A stretch of DNA of 64,000 nt from Imbricaverruca yamaguchii (GCA_034440575.1 JAOTOL010001230.1:236501-300500), one strand, 5' to 3'; shown: positions 36,480 to 47,769, counted from the stretch's first letter. A program made the numbers and translations. The notes: generated by a model from the letters alone, not told the origin.

Positions 36480-37727
36480 ATGCCCCAGATTGACATGCTA
36501 CTCCAGAGTTTCCCACGGGCTATCTCTTGATACCAAGCATGAGTAGCTTTTGGAGAAAACGAAGGCACGTTGAGCGACAGAAGAAATGAGTTCGACCTTT
36601 AATTTGGAAATTAAAGTGATTTCTGAACAGTTTGATGGAGTACGACACGACACGTTGAGTCACCCTACTGGATGAGAATTGAAGACATAGCGACGAGGCG
36701 CGAGGACGTCGAATCATTTAAACTAACCTTCGGTCTTGTGCTTTGACATTGACATTGATCCGGTTTGAAATGTTGCTTGAGGTGCACCACGGGCTATTGC
36801 TTGGTATCAGATGCGAGTAGGTTAGGGCGAAGAAGAAAATGCGAGGCGACTATGGAAATCGGTTTGACTTTTGACCTTAGAAATTAGTTATATCTGGTAG
36901 CATTATGATACGGCACAAGCCACGTCGAGTGACACCCACTTATTCCAAATTGAACCCATAGCGACGAATCGCGAGGACTTGAAAAAATTGAAACTAGCCT
37001 TTGAGCTTTAGGATTGATCTTGCCACATCCTGGTTTAAAAATGTTACTCGAGGGTTCACCATGGGCTGTCGATTGATAGTGGATCTGGGTAGGCTTGGGC
37101 GAAAACCACAAAAAAATATGAGGCAACCGAAGAAATCAGCTTGAATTTTGATCCGTCAAAACTATTTCTAAAATTAAACTTTATGATAACGCACAACAAA
37201 ACAACACGAGTGACACAATACGAATGACATCCATTTTCTGCAAATTGAAGCAATAGCGACGAAACGCGAGGACATCGAAGAACTGAATCAAATCTTTCAC
37301 CTTGACCTGTCCCGGTTTGAAATGTTACTCGAGTGTTCACCACTGATTATTGCCTGAAGTCAGATTTGGATAGGTTTGAGAGAAAAAGAAGAAAATAGGC
37401 GATCGAAGGATCAGATTGGCATTTTCTCTTGAAAAAAAGAGATTTCTTAGCTTTCTGATACTGCATAGCAAGCCACATTGAATGATCCTCATTTGATGCA
37501 AATTGAGGCGAATGCAACCGATTCTCCCGTTCGGTCAATATGACTTCAATGCCACCATCTAATAAATCAAGCTAACATTTGACCTAGAAGTTTGACCTTG
37601 ACATGTGCCGATTTGAAATGTTGCACGACGGTTCACCACAGGCTATTGCTTGATAACAGATGTGGGCAGGTGTGGGTGAAAAAAATTGGACACGACCGAA
37701 GAAACCGGTTTGCGTTGAACCTTGACC
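36480..37727 (+). repeat. ~280-bp tandem satellite, 4-5 units
   Basis: The block GGTTTGAAATGTTxCTxGAG-like plus TTCACCA(C/T)GGGCTAT recurs near 36482, 36763, 37030, 37311 and 37610, a spacing of 267-299 bp. Other unit landmarks are GCGACCGAAGAAATCGG-like and AAATTGAAGCCATAGCGACG. Two more units lie at 47230-47655. The last unit ends where the large inverted-repeat arm begins. Confidence 0.88.
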
Positions 37728-38029
37728 GTTAAAGTTGTATTGTGAGACCTATGTAGTTCCTTCCGGCGTGTTCAGTACAGGCAGAAGCATTCGTGGCAAT
37801 TGATTCGAACGATCTTAAAACAGTCGCGGAATGCCGATGCCATTACAAATACGCCTCTGGCGAACTAGTCACTGAATACGAATACGAATACGACATTAAC
37901 TAGACATACGTGCTTACGTCTCCCCATGACTTCCGTCAATAGTATCGAAGGTACCCAAGAACACCTAGAGTCACATTTGTTCAAGATATATCAATATATG
38001 AGCAGGTGAATGCAACCTAAGACGGATAA

Positions 38030-38410
38030 AGCCCTGCGATAATGCAAATTTGTTGCCTAGCAGAGCACAATTTTCTACCCAAGTGAAAACAGAAGATGGT
38101 GAAGGTTTATGTTCTTCAAGAATTGGCTGGAAGCAAAAAAAAACGTTTCCTGATCTATAATTGGGATATTTTGCAACTACAGATAGCCTGTGAAGCTCGT
38201 TGATTGCCTAGGTCGGCTTTTAGTATTGTTGGTGATTCTCTGACATACATATTTTCACTTCCTAAATGACTAAGTATAATTTTGCAGACATGATACTCAG
38301 GTAGCTGAGGCTGGGGGGACACGACAAAATTGACGGGGCAAATCGTCACTTCTCAGAAATTGGGGGACATGTCCCCCCTCCAGCCCCCTCAATGGTTACA
38401 CCCATGCAGC
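38030..38410 (+). repeat. dispersed repeat family R1, copy 3
   Basis: Matches 10931-11310 in the same orientation and 9895-10275 inverted. It contains TTGTTGCCTAGCAGAGCACA, AGATAGCCTGTGAAGCTCGT and the end CAATGGTTACACCCATGC. Confidence 0.85.
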
Positions 38411-38499
38411 ACACCAATAGTTAATCCCTGATTCCGAAGCAGGGGGGGGGCAATTACAAACGAAATGTCATCATAGATAAGGAATCAAATTGTGAGGCA

Positions 38500-38595
38500 C
38501 CAAAAGTGTGTGCTTGCATACTTGTGTGTGTATAAGTGTGTACTTGCATACATAAGTGTGTACTTGCGTACTTGCATACTTGCAACACTTGCATT
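38500..38595. repeat. small tandem repeat within right arm
   Basis: Words such as ACTTGCATACATAAGTGTGT and TACTTGCGTACTTGCA repeat several times. The corresponding place in the left arm (about 9785-9810) has only a short sequence, so the repeat expanded after the arms diverged. Confidence 0.8.
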
Positions 38596-39389
38596 CGTAG
38601 CGGAGTACAATCTAAGCATACATGGGAGGAATATACAACTTGCAATGTCTTCATAGCCATGAAAAGGTTCTTCAAATGAATGACTATTATTTAAAGAAAT
38701 TACCAACGTTTCGGATTTGATACTAAATTGCTGATATATGGTGATCAGGTCTGAAGCACAAAACGTCGGTAATGTAGTGAAACGATGTAACTTTTGAACG
38801 TACTGTCCCAAAGGATTGAGGGCGAGGGGGACATTAATACCTTGCGGAGTGATAGTACGTGTCATCCCTTTCCCAAAATATGCACCACACGACTGCTAAT
38901 CGACAAGACCGTAGCTTATAAACGTCTATGAAACCTAAAGCGATCTGCCCTAAACTTTACTTCCATGACTCCTAGTTCCTCAGTTGAACACGGGTCATGT
39001 TTGCGTTGGTAGACGCACACCAGCAGATGTTACGCCACACGTTCAGCAATGAAACCAACATTGGAGGGCGCTGAGCCTTAAGCCCTCAGTCGGCGCGATT
39101 TTTGGTCAGGTGCATCGATTTGTAAGCCTCAATGCAATTTGTTTTAAACTCCATTCGATATTTTGAAGGTCCCTTGTTTTTTATGTAAACTGAACCATTC
39201 CGGAACCATGCGGAAGCTTTCAGGCCACGGTGCACTTTTTCAAGATCCATCGCGTTTTTTTCTCGGGAGGATGGTGTCCAACGACTTTGTGGACTCCCAG
39301 CCTTACACCCAGCCGGTTTTATCTTTTATCACAATATTTTGCAATGTCCTTTCTGCAGCGTTTTGGGAGCAAATATGATGCCTATGATT

Positions 39390-39760
39390 ATGTAAGCACT
39401 GATGTCAGAGGATCCAAATGGCACAGTCCAGGTAACAGCTTGCGAGGTTGCCATGCAAACACATTAAATAGCCGTGAAAAATAGGAGTATGGAGACCGGG
39501 TCTAGTTGATACACGGGATGGTTCATACAACAGCATTTTCTCCAAAAGCATGAAGCCGGTTGTCATGGCTACTGTTGCACATGTTGCTACTGACACCCTC
39601 TTCTCACGGAAAAATCAAGCCCAAGTACTTTTGACCCGAGACTACAGAATGGTAAAGATGTGACACATTTTTGGACCGAAAGTGCCTTTGCTTTGCCCTA
39701 GATTTATAATCTGTCGCCCACTTGCTAACTTTTTAAGTGTCAGCTCATTACCATGTTCTC
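39390..39760 (-). repeat. conserved block of the large repeat, copy 2
   Basis: Reverse-complement match of 8490-8870 and of 53040-53350. Stops interrupt the frame seen in the other two copies, arguing against a maintained protein. Confidence 0.75.
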
Positions 39761-41076
39761 TCAACTTTGCGACTGTGAAATGTGTTTAAATTCGTGCTTA
39801 ACATATAGCCTGTTCCCACGCTTTATTGATTGGAAATGGAACAAAATAACCATACAATTGCCTACTTTTATTAAGGCCTCTGCTAAAACTGTATCAAGAT
39901 ATCTATGAAGTGAACGTTTGAGCATTCCATAAATGGCATAAACCATTAGCTATGGTCAGTGAAGACTCACACCAGTATTGTTACTGTAAGCGTGAAATAT
40001 GAACCTCTCAAAAGGAGCAAACTAGTACCATCTATATTCATAACATAGTTTCCTTAACCTACATTATGTCAACTTAACCCATCATCAGCAACAATTTAAC
40101 CCTATTGCGGGGTAAGTTGATAAACCGATAGTTGCGCCATGATTTGCTCTCTGGTGGAAAGCCCAGAGGACGCCACGAAAACAAAATATCGTGATGACAC
40201 CAGGTTTAGGCTCGGCGTAGGTGCAGCAATCTCCTCGCAACCCCTCCAAAGTGATGAGTTATATTGAGTTTCGTTAAAATTGTATGAACTAGGCCAGGTT
40301 TCTCCTATCCAATGATTGCAACAATGACGTCATTAAGGTTTGCTTCACCTCAGGCCCAACCATTGTTATGAAGACTGTAGCGAGACAGAGGAACATGAGC
40401 TTATCACACGAAGTCACCAGATAAGCACAGTAGATGTTATGCAAAAGTACGCCCACACATCCAAAAATCAGCCAGACTTCGGCCGCTTTGTTGTGGACAT
40501 CGGGTATGTTTGAAACATTTTTACCAACTGTAAAAATCAAGCATGTATTTTGAGGTTGATGGACCCCTGCCATCCCAACTTTCAAGTTGGAGAGGCAGTT
40601 TCCCATATTGGCATCACAGTATCTACAATGATGATGTCTTTTACCTTATTAAACTTAAAAATACAATAAGTAGTACTGATACCATATTACATCATAAGCG
40701 ATCACTACAGCTTGAAGGCATTCATTCTTGCTATATTTGTTGTTAATAAGATGGAATTCAATGTTTAAATATACCTAATTGTACTAGTTTTTCTGATTAT
40801 CGGGGAACCATTCAAATTGTCATGCTCGAACAACTTCGAATTACGCTCTCAATACGAACTAACGTGTGCATTGCTATGCCTGTTGCCGACGGTAGCACGA
40901 AATAATTAGTGATTTTGCACCGGCCCAGCATCACTTGAACTTCACCTTCCCTCGAAGCATTTTCATTGCCCACAGGGAAGTAGATTAAAATACTTTGTTT
41001 TTGTCTAACGCGACACGGATATGAGTCACGTTTCTGTTTTCACCGTAAATCTAATCTAAATCCGTTCCCATTGCTA

Positions 41077-41242
41077 GTCGGTTGGTCATTGTTTTTTACG
41101 ACACATCGACCGTTGAGTCATGTAGCGTCGCCAATCTCTCACGCCGATTGGTCGCGGGCGAAGAGTAGTGACAGGTGAGACTCGAACCCACAACCTTTCG
41201 ATTGTGAGACGAGCAACTTACCCCTAAGCTGCTCGTCCCCGT
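41077..41242 (-). mobile_element. tRNA-derived SINE (type 1), copy 3
   Basis: Minus-strand, 166 bp. It is flanked by a perfect 13-bp target-site duplication GTTCCCATTGCTA (41064-41076 and 41243-41255). The other inverted-repeat arm keeps the empty site near 7164-7176 (TAGCAATAGGAAC). The head has TTGCTCGTCTCACAATCGAA and B box GGTTCGAGTCTC; the tail is GGTCGATGTGTCGTAAAAAAC ending in CCAACC. Confidence 0.97.
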
Positions 41243-41458
41243 GTTCCCATTGCTAAAATCCTTTGGTGGGGGGGGGACGGCAGGATAGCCCGCGGTGAAT
41301 TCGACGTTATTAACGTATGACAAACGTTTTCATGGAACAACAAATGTGACTCCGCGCTGTTTAAGGTAGACATTCGAATTACCCCGGCCCATGCAAACTA
41401 AGTAACTGATTTTATTAATTGGCTTACATGTTCTCCTAGCTGGGTCGAGATTCGGCCC

Positions 41459-42547
41459 ATGACCAGCCTCGACCCTTGGAAGGTGGAAACTGAGGTCACC
41501 CGTCGGACACAAGCTCCCCTACACGCACGCCATCTAAAATCTGGGGAGCACTTGATCCAGGCCTGCGACACCACGGACGCACACATCTTAGAGCAGATCA
41601 CACATCTCTTAAACACACAGGTCACTATAACACCAGACACACACCGCAACACATCTCAGGGGATAATACGCGCATGGGAGTCGGAATGGATACCTGAGGA
41701 GAGACTGGCTCGCAGGTTTGCGACCAGGGGATCTCCTCGGTGTACCGGCCCCCTCCCCCACAAACAAACCAAACACTCACATTCTCATCCTGACTTTCAC
41801 ATCCAAACAACAACACACACACATGTCACAGCTGGTTACATCACATACAAAGTAACACCACGTGCACCCCTCCCTCGTCGCTGTTCCTTTTGTCAAGGAT
41901 ATGGCCACACGAGGGGGGGCTGCAAACACACAAACCCCACATGTTGCCTCTGTGCCGAACCACACTACACTATCGAGTGCACTAGTGAGGTTAGGAAATG
42001 CGTGGGCTGCGGCGGGAACCACTCCTCCCGGGACGGGGCTTGCCCTCGGTGGAGGAAGGAGGTCATCCTCCGACCCATCCACATCGAGGGTGTGGCCCCG
42101 TCGCGGGCACGGGAGTGGGGTGACGAGCAGTACCCGATGCTCACCGCCTGGCCCACGCAGACACACACTCACCCTACAGCCACCCCTCAGGAAACCCAGA
42201 CGGACCCTACAATTGTCATTCAGCCAGAACCCACAACAAAACTTACGGCACAAGCACAGGCACCTCCCCTCTTACCACACCAGGAAGCATACAAACCACC
42301 ACGCCTATCACTCCCCCCAGACCCACCCCAAGCACGCAAGGGGGAGTTTTTCAGACTCCCCCTTCACCACAGACCACCCACAGACTCAGAGGAAGAAGAC
42401 GTTAGCTCAGATAGCACAGGAACCACTCTACAAACCACCCAAACACCGACAACACGAACAACCAACAAACCAAGCACTACATCCACGAACAAACCAACCA
42501 CAACACCCATGAAAACCAGAACACGTAATAAACTTACTCGACACTAG
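41459..42547 (+). CDS. LINE ORF1 / gag-like zinc-knuckle protein (I/Jockey type)
   Basis: This intact 362-codon frame is likely the RNA-binding ORF1 protein of a non-LTR retrotransposon, which packages element RNA into a ribonucleoprotein particle. Residues about 25-90 look like the degenerate RRM-like part of I/Jockey gag (HLKSGEHLIQAC, RNTSQGIIRAW). AGYITYKVTPRAPLPRRCSF (residues 125-144) matches the conserved run into the zinc knuckles. Three knuckles follow: C-x2-C-x4-H-x4-C (142-155), C-x2-C-x3-H-x4-C (162-174) and C-x2-C-x3-H-x6-C (181-195), then CPRWRKE. Residues 220-362 are Thr/Pro/Gln-rich low complexity. The first ATG after an upstream in-frame stop was taken; about 19 more codons are open upstream, so the N-terminus may be longer in non-ATG frame. 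It is the only long intact retroelement frame in the window, and no ORF2 follows. Confidence 0.85.
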   Translation: MTSLDPWKVETEVTRRTQAPLHARHLKSGEHLIQACDTTDAHILEQITHLLNTQVTITPDTHRNTSQGIIRAWESEWIPEERLARRFATRGSPRCTGPLPHKQTKHSHSHPDFHIQTTTHTHVTAGYITYKVTPRAPLPRRCSFCQGYGHTRGGCKHTNPTCCLCAEPHYTIECTSEVRKCVGCGGNHSSRDGACPRWRKEVILRPIHIEGVAPSRAREWGDEQYPMLTAWPTQTHTHPTATPQETQTDPTIVIQPEPTTKLTAQAQAPPLLPHQEAYKPPRLSLPPDPPQARKGEFFRLPLHHRPPTDSEEEDVSSDSTGTTLQTTQTPTTRTTNKPSTTSTNKPTTTPMKTRTRNKLTRH

Positions 42548-42689
42548 ACAGCATAGGAGCAAACATCTGAACAACTCCTCAACCCAGTCTCTCCCAACTC
42601 TGCCCATGACATGTGTTTATATTTTTTTTAAATCGAAAGAAGCTGGTGCCAGACCGACATCAGAACCTCAAACAAACGTAAAAAGGAAT

Positions 42690-42830
42690 TGACAAAAAAA
42701 AATCAGAAGAAAAAAAAACAAACAAACAAACAAAAAGAAAGGAACAAAAAAGTACAAAAAGAACCGAAAAAAACAACAACAAACAACTAGATAAAAGACA
42801 AAAAAAAAAGAATGTAAGAGACAAATAACA
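42690..42830 (+). repeat. A-rich tract
   Basis: A-rich sequence with AAAC and AAC stutters, about 150 bp after the ORF1 stop. It could be an internal A-rich spacer or the polyA-like end of an ORF1-only element. Confidence 0.8.
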
Positions 42831-42965
42831 GTGTATGAACATGCATGTTTGCAATGTTAATACCAAAGGCGATGACCCCCAGCCCCCTCCACCAACTACT
42901 ACCAAGCACCGTCCGGACCACCACCTCCAACCGACTTCAAAGTCGTAAACAGCCGAAGTCACCAC

Positions 42966-43917
42966 ACGGTGGCAGGCTGTTATAATTCACTTGCACACAC
43001 ACACTCCTTGATGGATGTTGCATGCGAGCAGAATGATTTCAAGGTTAAAAAGCCATACATTTGACATATCGTTCAACACCTTGCACTATGCATATGTGTA
43101 TCGACCTTAAACCAGTCAACCACGTCGGCCATTGAATAAGCCAGACCACGCATTGTTGTGTTGGACTACGTTGGAAGACCACGCACCAACTACCCCTCCC
43201 CTCCCCCAGGCGACAGCACGATATAGTGTCTCACCCTCGTCGTATCCAGTGACATGTGCACTTTGCCAGTGGCGTCTTCAGCTTGATCTCCAAGGATACC
43301 TCCACATGAGTGACAGGGAAAAGATGATGCGCCAACAGCACAACAGCATATAGATCTGAAGATACTGTACATGTTGACAAAATGATGAATAGTTAAACAA
43401 CTGTGTCCGCCACTGCAGTCGTCCGATTCCCAGCCTGCGTGGTTAGGCGCTCGACCCCGCAGCCCGGCTCGGATTTCCCAGAAGAGGCGAGCTGGCCGCG
43501 ATCTGAACGGCCAGCCTGCTTCTAAAGCAGAGCTGATCTAGAAACGGCTAACTAATGGCGATCTTGCAATTTCTAATGGAGCACTGAATCGATACAAAGT
43601 AAATGAGAGTACTCCATATCGGCTTACAATTACCTCTGGTATTCTCTTCCTCAATCAACAAACATAGAGATGTGTCATTTGTGAAGGTATTACTGAAGAA
43701 AAAACACTAGGTGGTCATGAATATTGCGGAGGATCGAGGAGGGATGCTCTGACTTATTGATGTCTCCTGGTAGATCAAGAGAACCAGGGGATAAACAGCA
43801 TATTTTGTGCCGTCGCAACAGACTAGATGACAGCCTGCCCCAGCTCTGCTGTTAACGGACCAATAGATGACTGAGCCACAGCCGAGCTCGGCACCTAGTA
43901 ATATGCAGCGTGAGTGT
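42966..43917. other. unassigned part of the 2.7 kb insert
   Basis: The 73-codon frame 43132-43353 is unrecognised. A weak tRNA-like pair of boxes (43436-43452 and 43465-43475) is too closely spaced to support a SINE call. Confidence 0.4.
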
Positions 43918-43984
43918 AAATGTGTGTGTGTATGTGTGTGTGTAGGTATGTGTGTATGTATGTGTGTGTGTGTGTATTTGTATG
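43918..43984. repeat. GT-rich microsatellite
   Basis: TGTGTGTG tracts with TATG interruptions. The 112-codon minus frame across it is an artefact of the repeat. Confidence 0.9.
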
Positions 43985-44545
43985 TATGTGCAGTTGTGTG
44001 TTTATGGCAGGAGGTGGCTTGATCACTAGAAGTCACTATGATCACTAGCTATCCGCTCTTCGGCGAGGGGTGACGTCGCGAAACACGAGTCTCTGGGATG
44101 GCTGCCGGCGTCCAGCGCTGAAACAAACGCATGCGAGTCTTGCAAAACTATCGTGAATTTAACGTCGGCGAACACAAGGCACAAGAACAACTGAAGGCGC
44201 GGCATATACCTAATCTATATATCTCTATCTAAATACAGGTTCATGTCTTCAACTACAGATATATATATATATCCATACATACATTGATATCTATATCCAT
44301 ATATTCCTCTCCCTCTCTCCCTTCTCCATCACTCTTTTCATCTCTTGATCTTTGTATCTCTTGATCTCTATATCTCTTGATCTCTGCATCTCTTGATCCG
44401 TGTATCTCCTGATATCTGTATCCCTTGATCTATGTATCTCTTGATCTCTGCACATCTGTATCTCTGCATACATATGTGTATCCAAGCCTCTCTGCATCTC
44501 TGCACCTCTGTATCTCTCTTTCTCTCTATCCTAATCAAGGAGAGC

Positions 44546-46680
44546 CCACATCTGTAGGTATGCCAATCCCCTAAATGGAAGAAAAATAGTTATCGGATAG
44601 AAAGGACAACCAAAAGGAACGTGAAAGTGTACCTGAAGGAGAATATATATGCTTCGAGTAGCCACTACATCTGGTAATAGATAGTTTCCACACAAGATAT
44701 ATAAGGTGAGTTCAGCAAAATTAAATCCAAAGTAAAGCTACTCTTCCAAGTTTTATTATCATGTTATCACGGCTAATCTGTTGAAGATATCCATAGAACA
44801 ATGTCCAGATATTGAATGCAATGCAGCTTAAAATATAGCCAGGTTAGTTAGTTATTTGGGTTTTAGGGTGCTTGAACCAAAATCTAGCCGAGTTAATTAA
44901 GGTTACTACATCATCTGGTAATGAATTGCATGTGGAACAACATATGAGGAAAAACAAAAATATTTTCACAAAACCACTAATACATGTCTGTGAGCCAATT
45001 TAAGTGAATGTCCACATGTGTTCACAAATGATGGCAGGACAAACATGTGCACCACAATGTGGTGGTACATTTTTGCTTTAGGGCATATAAACTATGTCAG
45101 TAACTTTGCCCCATTACTCATATCAGACCTCTCTTGGAGCTTTGCTCATGCATTTGTAGTGGACAATACATATGATTTTCAAAAATTAGAATTGTACACT
45201 ATTGAAGGTATACTAATTCAAGCACTCATGACAAGATGTTGAAGACTTTTTGTGACACTGCCACCCAGATCTCTGGCATATCTGGGCGGACACCTTAGAC
45301 AAGCACACCTTAGACAAATACAACATAGCATAAAAGGAAATGTTTTTCATGCAACATTAACTAACTTCACTGAGTTTAGCCTTATTTTGGATAATATTCT
45401 TTTTAATGAAAAAAAATGTAAAGCAATTTATTTCATGAAATTTTAGAAGTTAAATGCAGTCTAACCTACCCTAATGTTAGCTGCTTTCAGAGAAAAAAGA
45501 ATTATTTTGAGTTTTTATCTAAAATTTGTGAAACTTAAAAACCTAGACTAACCTAGCATAATCAAATCTAACCCATTCATTTGCTTTCTGGAGGAAAATG
45601 CATGTAAAAACTTGTCCTGTTATACCTTTGTTCATTTATTTGGTGATTCACAACAAACTTTATGCACATTCACTACTAATGATGCTTCCCACTGTTTTGC
45701 TGGTGGGCTGGAGGACTGGAAAATGTCTGGAGCTGTCAAACCCAGGACCTTTGGTACTCAGAGCCCAACATCTTAACCACTCAGCCACCCCTGCCATCTT
45801 GTCACACATTAAAGCACAATAATGCACAATTGGATTGGGTGGCATGGCATGCCACATGGCATCTGATTCTAAATGTTATGATCATTGGGAGGCCAGACAA
45901 CATTGGGAGGGGGAAAGAACCCTCCCAAAAGCATACAATGTAACAATTTATACCCTGCAAGTCATCCATAACACTCATATGACACACCTACATCAATCTG
46001 ACCTTATCCACCCAGTTTCCATCTCCCACCTGCACCCTACCTTTAAGCACACTCAAATGTGGACTCTCTATTACAACACCAGTTACCCAATTCCAATAAC
46101 CAATTACTCATTCACTGAAAACGTGCTAGCATTTAGCTGCTATACACCTCACCTTGTGCAACCTGAATCGATGACCCCTGTGTGAAATGCGATGCCCTAA
46201 ATAGAAGGGTGTCATTCTAGTTGACATTAGCTGATCCTCTCACGGTTTTAAACATCTCACTCATAGGTATTACTCCTTAATCACATACATGAATGATTAC
46301 AAATCCAATGTTCACAATTCAACCACTCCATATTCATCATCACCCACAATTGGAGTCGTCATTTTCCCAAAACGCATCAACACCCCGGTCCGTTTTAAAA
46401 GTTATCGCTGGATGATCTCACCTTAACCAGAATTTTGGGTTTGGGGTTCAGCCAATATCGAATCTCACTAATATGAATCGTCAAACCATCCAGCTCCGAG
46501 AACTTCAGCAGCTCAACTCGTTCAACTCATTTAACCTACGGCAATTTCACCACCTTCCACTGTATCTATTGGAATGTCCTGCCACCTATGCATGCAAATA
46601 ACAGCTGTCGTCACTGCCTTGAGCATACTGTCAATAAAGGCCACAATTTTCCCACCTTGTCGAGAGAATTCCAACTATTG
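44546..46680. other. AT-rich stretch, mostly unassigned
   Basis: AT-rich DNA without CpG-rich blocks. The start of a LINE-tail-like word, TTAGTTATTTGGGTTTTAGGG, occurs at 44852. One tRNA-derived SINE head lies at 45705-45800. No gene is recognised. Confidence 0.45.
45705..45800 (-). mobile_element. tRNA-derived SINE head (type 3)
   Basis: On the minus strand, GGCAGGGGTGGCTGAGTGG opens with a perfect A box TGGCTGAGTGGTTAAG (45772-45787). A B-box-like CCTGGGTTTGACAG (45733-45746) follows, with an intervening segment long enough for a Ser/Leu-type tRNA with a variable arm. Decay of the B box and lack of terminal CCA structure make it a SINE or tRNA pseudogene, not a working tRNA gene. The 3' end is not defined. 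Confidence 0.65.
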
Positions 46681-46684
46681 TTAA

Positions 46685-46880
46685 ACTTCTTGATTTTTGG
46701 ATTTGGGACGTTTCGTCCTTGGACGTTCGGTTTTTGGACTTTGCGTCTTTGGATGTTCGTTTTTTGGACTTTATGATTCTTGGACGTTTGGCTTTTGGAC
46801 GTTATGATTCTTGGACTTTATGATTCTTTGACTTTCTGCCTTTGGACTTTATGTCTTTGGACTTTATTTTTTGGACGTTT
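46685..46880 (+). repeat. ~16-bp minisatellite (TTGGACTTTATGATTC-like)
   Basis: Degenerate copies such as TTGGACGTTTGGCTTTTGG and TTGGACTTTATGATTC. Unit length and wording resemble the GTGGACATTATGAACT array at 22385-22828. Confidence 0.8.
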
Positions 46881-46904
46881 CGATACGGACCCAAACTGAT
46901 AGCC

Positions 46905-47200
46905 GTGTTCGGCATGCACAACGCGAAGGATCAAGTTAAGGTCGTATTTGCGCAGCACATCCTCGAAAGAGTTTCAAAAGCATTGTTAAGAAGAGAGGAA
47001 GTGAGTTTAGTAATATTGCTTTACTAAATTTTTTTAACCTTTAGTAAGCATTGCTATTAAAGTTTCATATCGAGATATGTACAGTGTGACCGGAAATGAT
47101 GACGTGAGGACGTGGATATTTTATGTTAGTGCATCCATAACCGTGAATTCTCTTATGTAAGCAAGGGTTTCGAGCCGCGGGCACTCATTGTCCTGTTTTT
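46905..47200 (+). repeat. inverted repeat partner of 49988-50280
   Basis: The reverse complement matches 49988-50280: GAGTGCCCGCGG, CCCTTGCTTAC, ATTTCCGGTCAC, GAAACTTTAATA, CTAAACTCACTTCC and GAAACTCTT(T/C)CGAGG. A short frame ending LERVSKALLRREE runs into GTGAGT, which looks like a splice donor, but the other copy does not keep the frame. Confidence 0.8.
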
Positions 47201-47224
47201 CTTGCTTTCGTATGGAAGTCACGT

Positions 47225-47655
47225 CGAAGAACAACCAATGTAAGTTGAAGCCATGGCCACGAAGCCATAGGACTCTGAAAATTACACTAACCCTTGACTT
47301 CGAAGTTTGATCTGATATGTCCCGGCATGAAATTTTACTGGAGGGATGCCTACGAGCTATCTCTTGATACCAAGCATCGGTAGCTGTCGGAGAAAACCAA
47401 GAAACGTGGGGCGACCGAAGAACTGAGTTCATCCTTTGACTTTGAAGATAAATGTGGTTTTTGAACAGTTTGATACAGTACGACATGGCACATTCAATGA
47501 CTCCGCTTGATGAACATTGAAGACATAGCGATGGGGCGCGCGGACTTGAAACAATTTAAGCTAACCAATCGGTCTTGTGGTTTGACTTTGGCACGTCCCG
47601 GTTTGAAATGTTACTTGAGGTGCACCACAGCCATTGCTTGGTACCAGATGTGGAT
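47225..47655 (+). repeat. ~280-bp satellite, two further units
   Basis: Matches the 36480-37727 array: TTGAAGCCATGGCCACGAAG, GGCGACCGAAGAACTGAG, CCCGGTTTGAAATGTTACTT. It is followed directly by family R1 copy 4, a junction different from the one at 37727. Confidence 0.85.
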
Positions 47656-47723
47656 AGGTTTTCTTAATGGCAGATAGCCTGTGAAGCCCGTTGATTGGCT
47701 AGCATTTTAGGTGAATCTCATAT

Positions 47724-47769
<46 letters not shown>

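Larger units (their letters stand above)
41442..44125 (+). mobile_element. 2.7 kb insert carrying a LINE ORF1, absent from left arm
   Basis: The left arm runs continuously from about 6960 to 6985 (GCATGCTAGGAGCTAGGAGA), while here the same flanks are separated by 2.7 kb: TCTCCTAGCT ends at 41441 and GCATGCGAGTC starts at 44129. The insert holds an intact gag-like ORF1, an A-rich tract with AAC/AAAC repeats (42690-42830), unassigned DNA, and a GT-rich microsatellite (43918-43984). No endonuclease or reverse transcriptase is seen, so it is either a 3'-deleted LINE or an ORF1-only element. Short target duplications are not clear. Confidence 0.7.
37727..44545 (-). repeat. large inverted repeat, right arm
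   Basis: Reverse-complement partner of 6240-10931. It is longer because it holds a type 1 SINE (41077-41242) and a ~2.7 kb insert (about 41442-44125). The inner edge carries ACTTTAACGGTCAA-like sequence shared with 10915-10931; the outer edge carries the GATCAAGAGATACA-type array (44320-44520). Confidence 0.85.

Noticed and set aside
41777..42253. 158-codon minus-strand frame opposite the gag ORF
   Set aside because: Shadow of the plus-strand gag coding sequence, whose zinc knuckles are unambiguous.
43420..43540. Another tRNA-derived SINE
   Set aside because: A-box-like and B-box-like words are only about 30 bp apart and imperfect; no copies or target duplication are seen.
46842..47027. Exon ending LLRREE before GTGAGT
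   Set aside because: The inverted copy at 49990-50280 does not keep the frame, and the upstream part of the frame is minisatellite. Not enough to call an exon.
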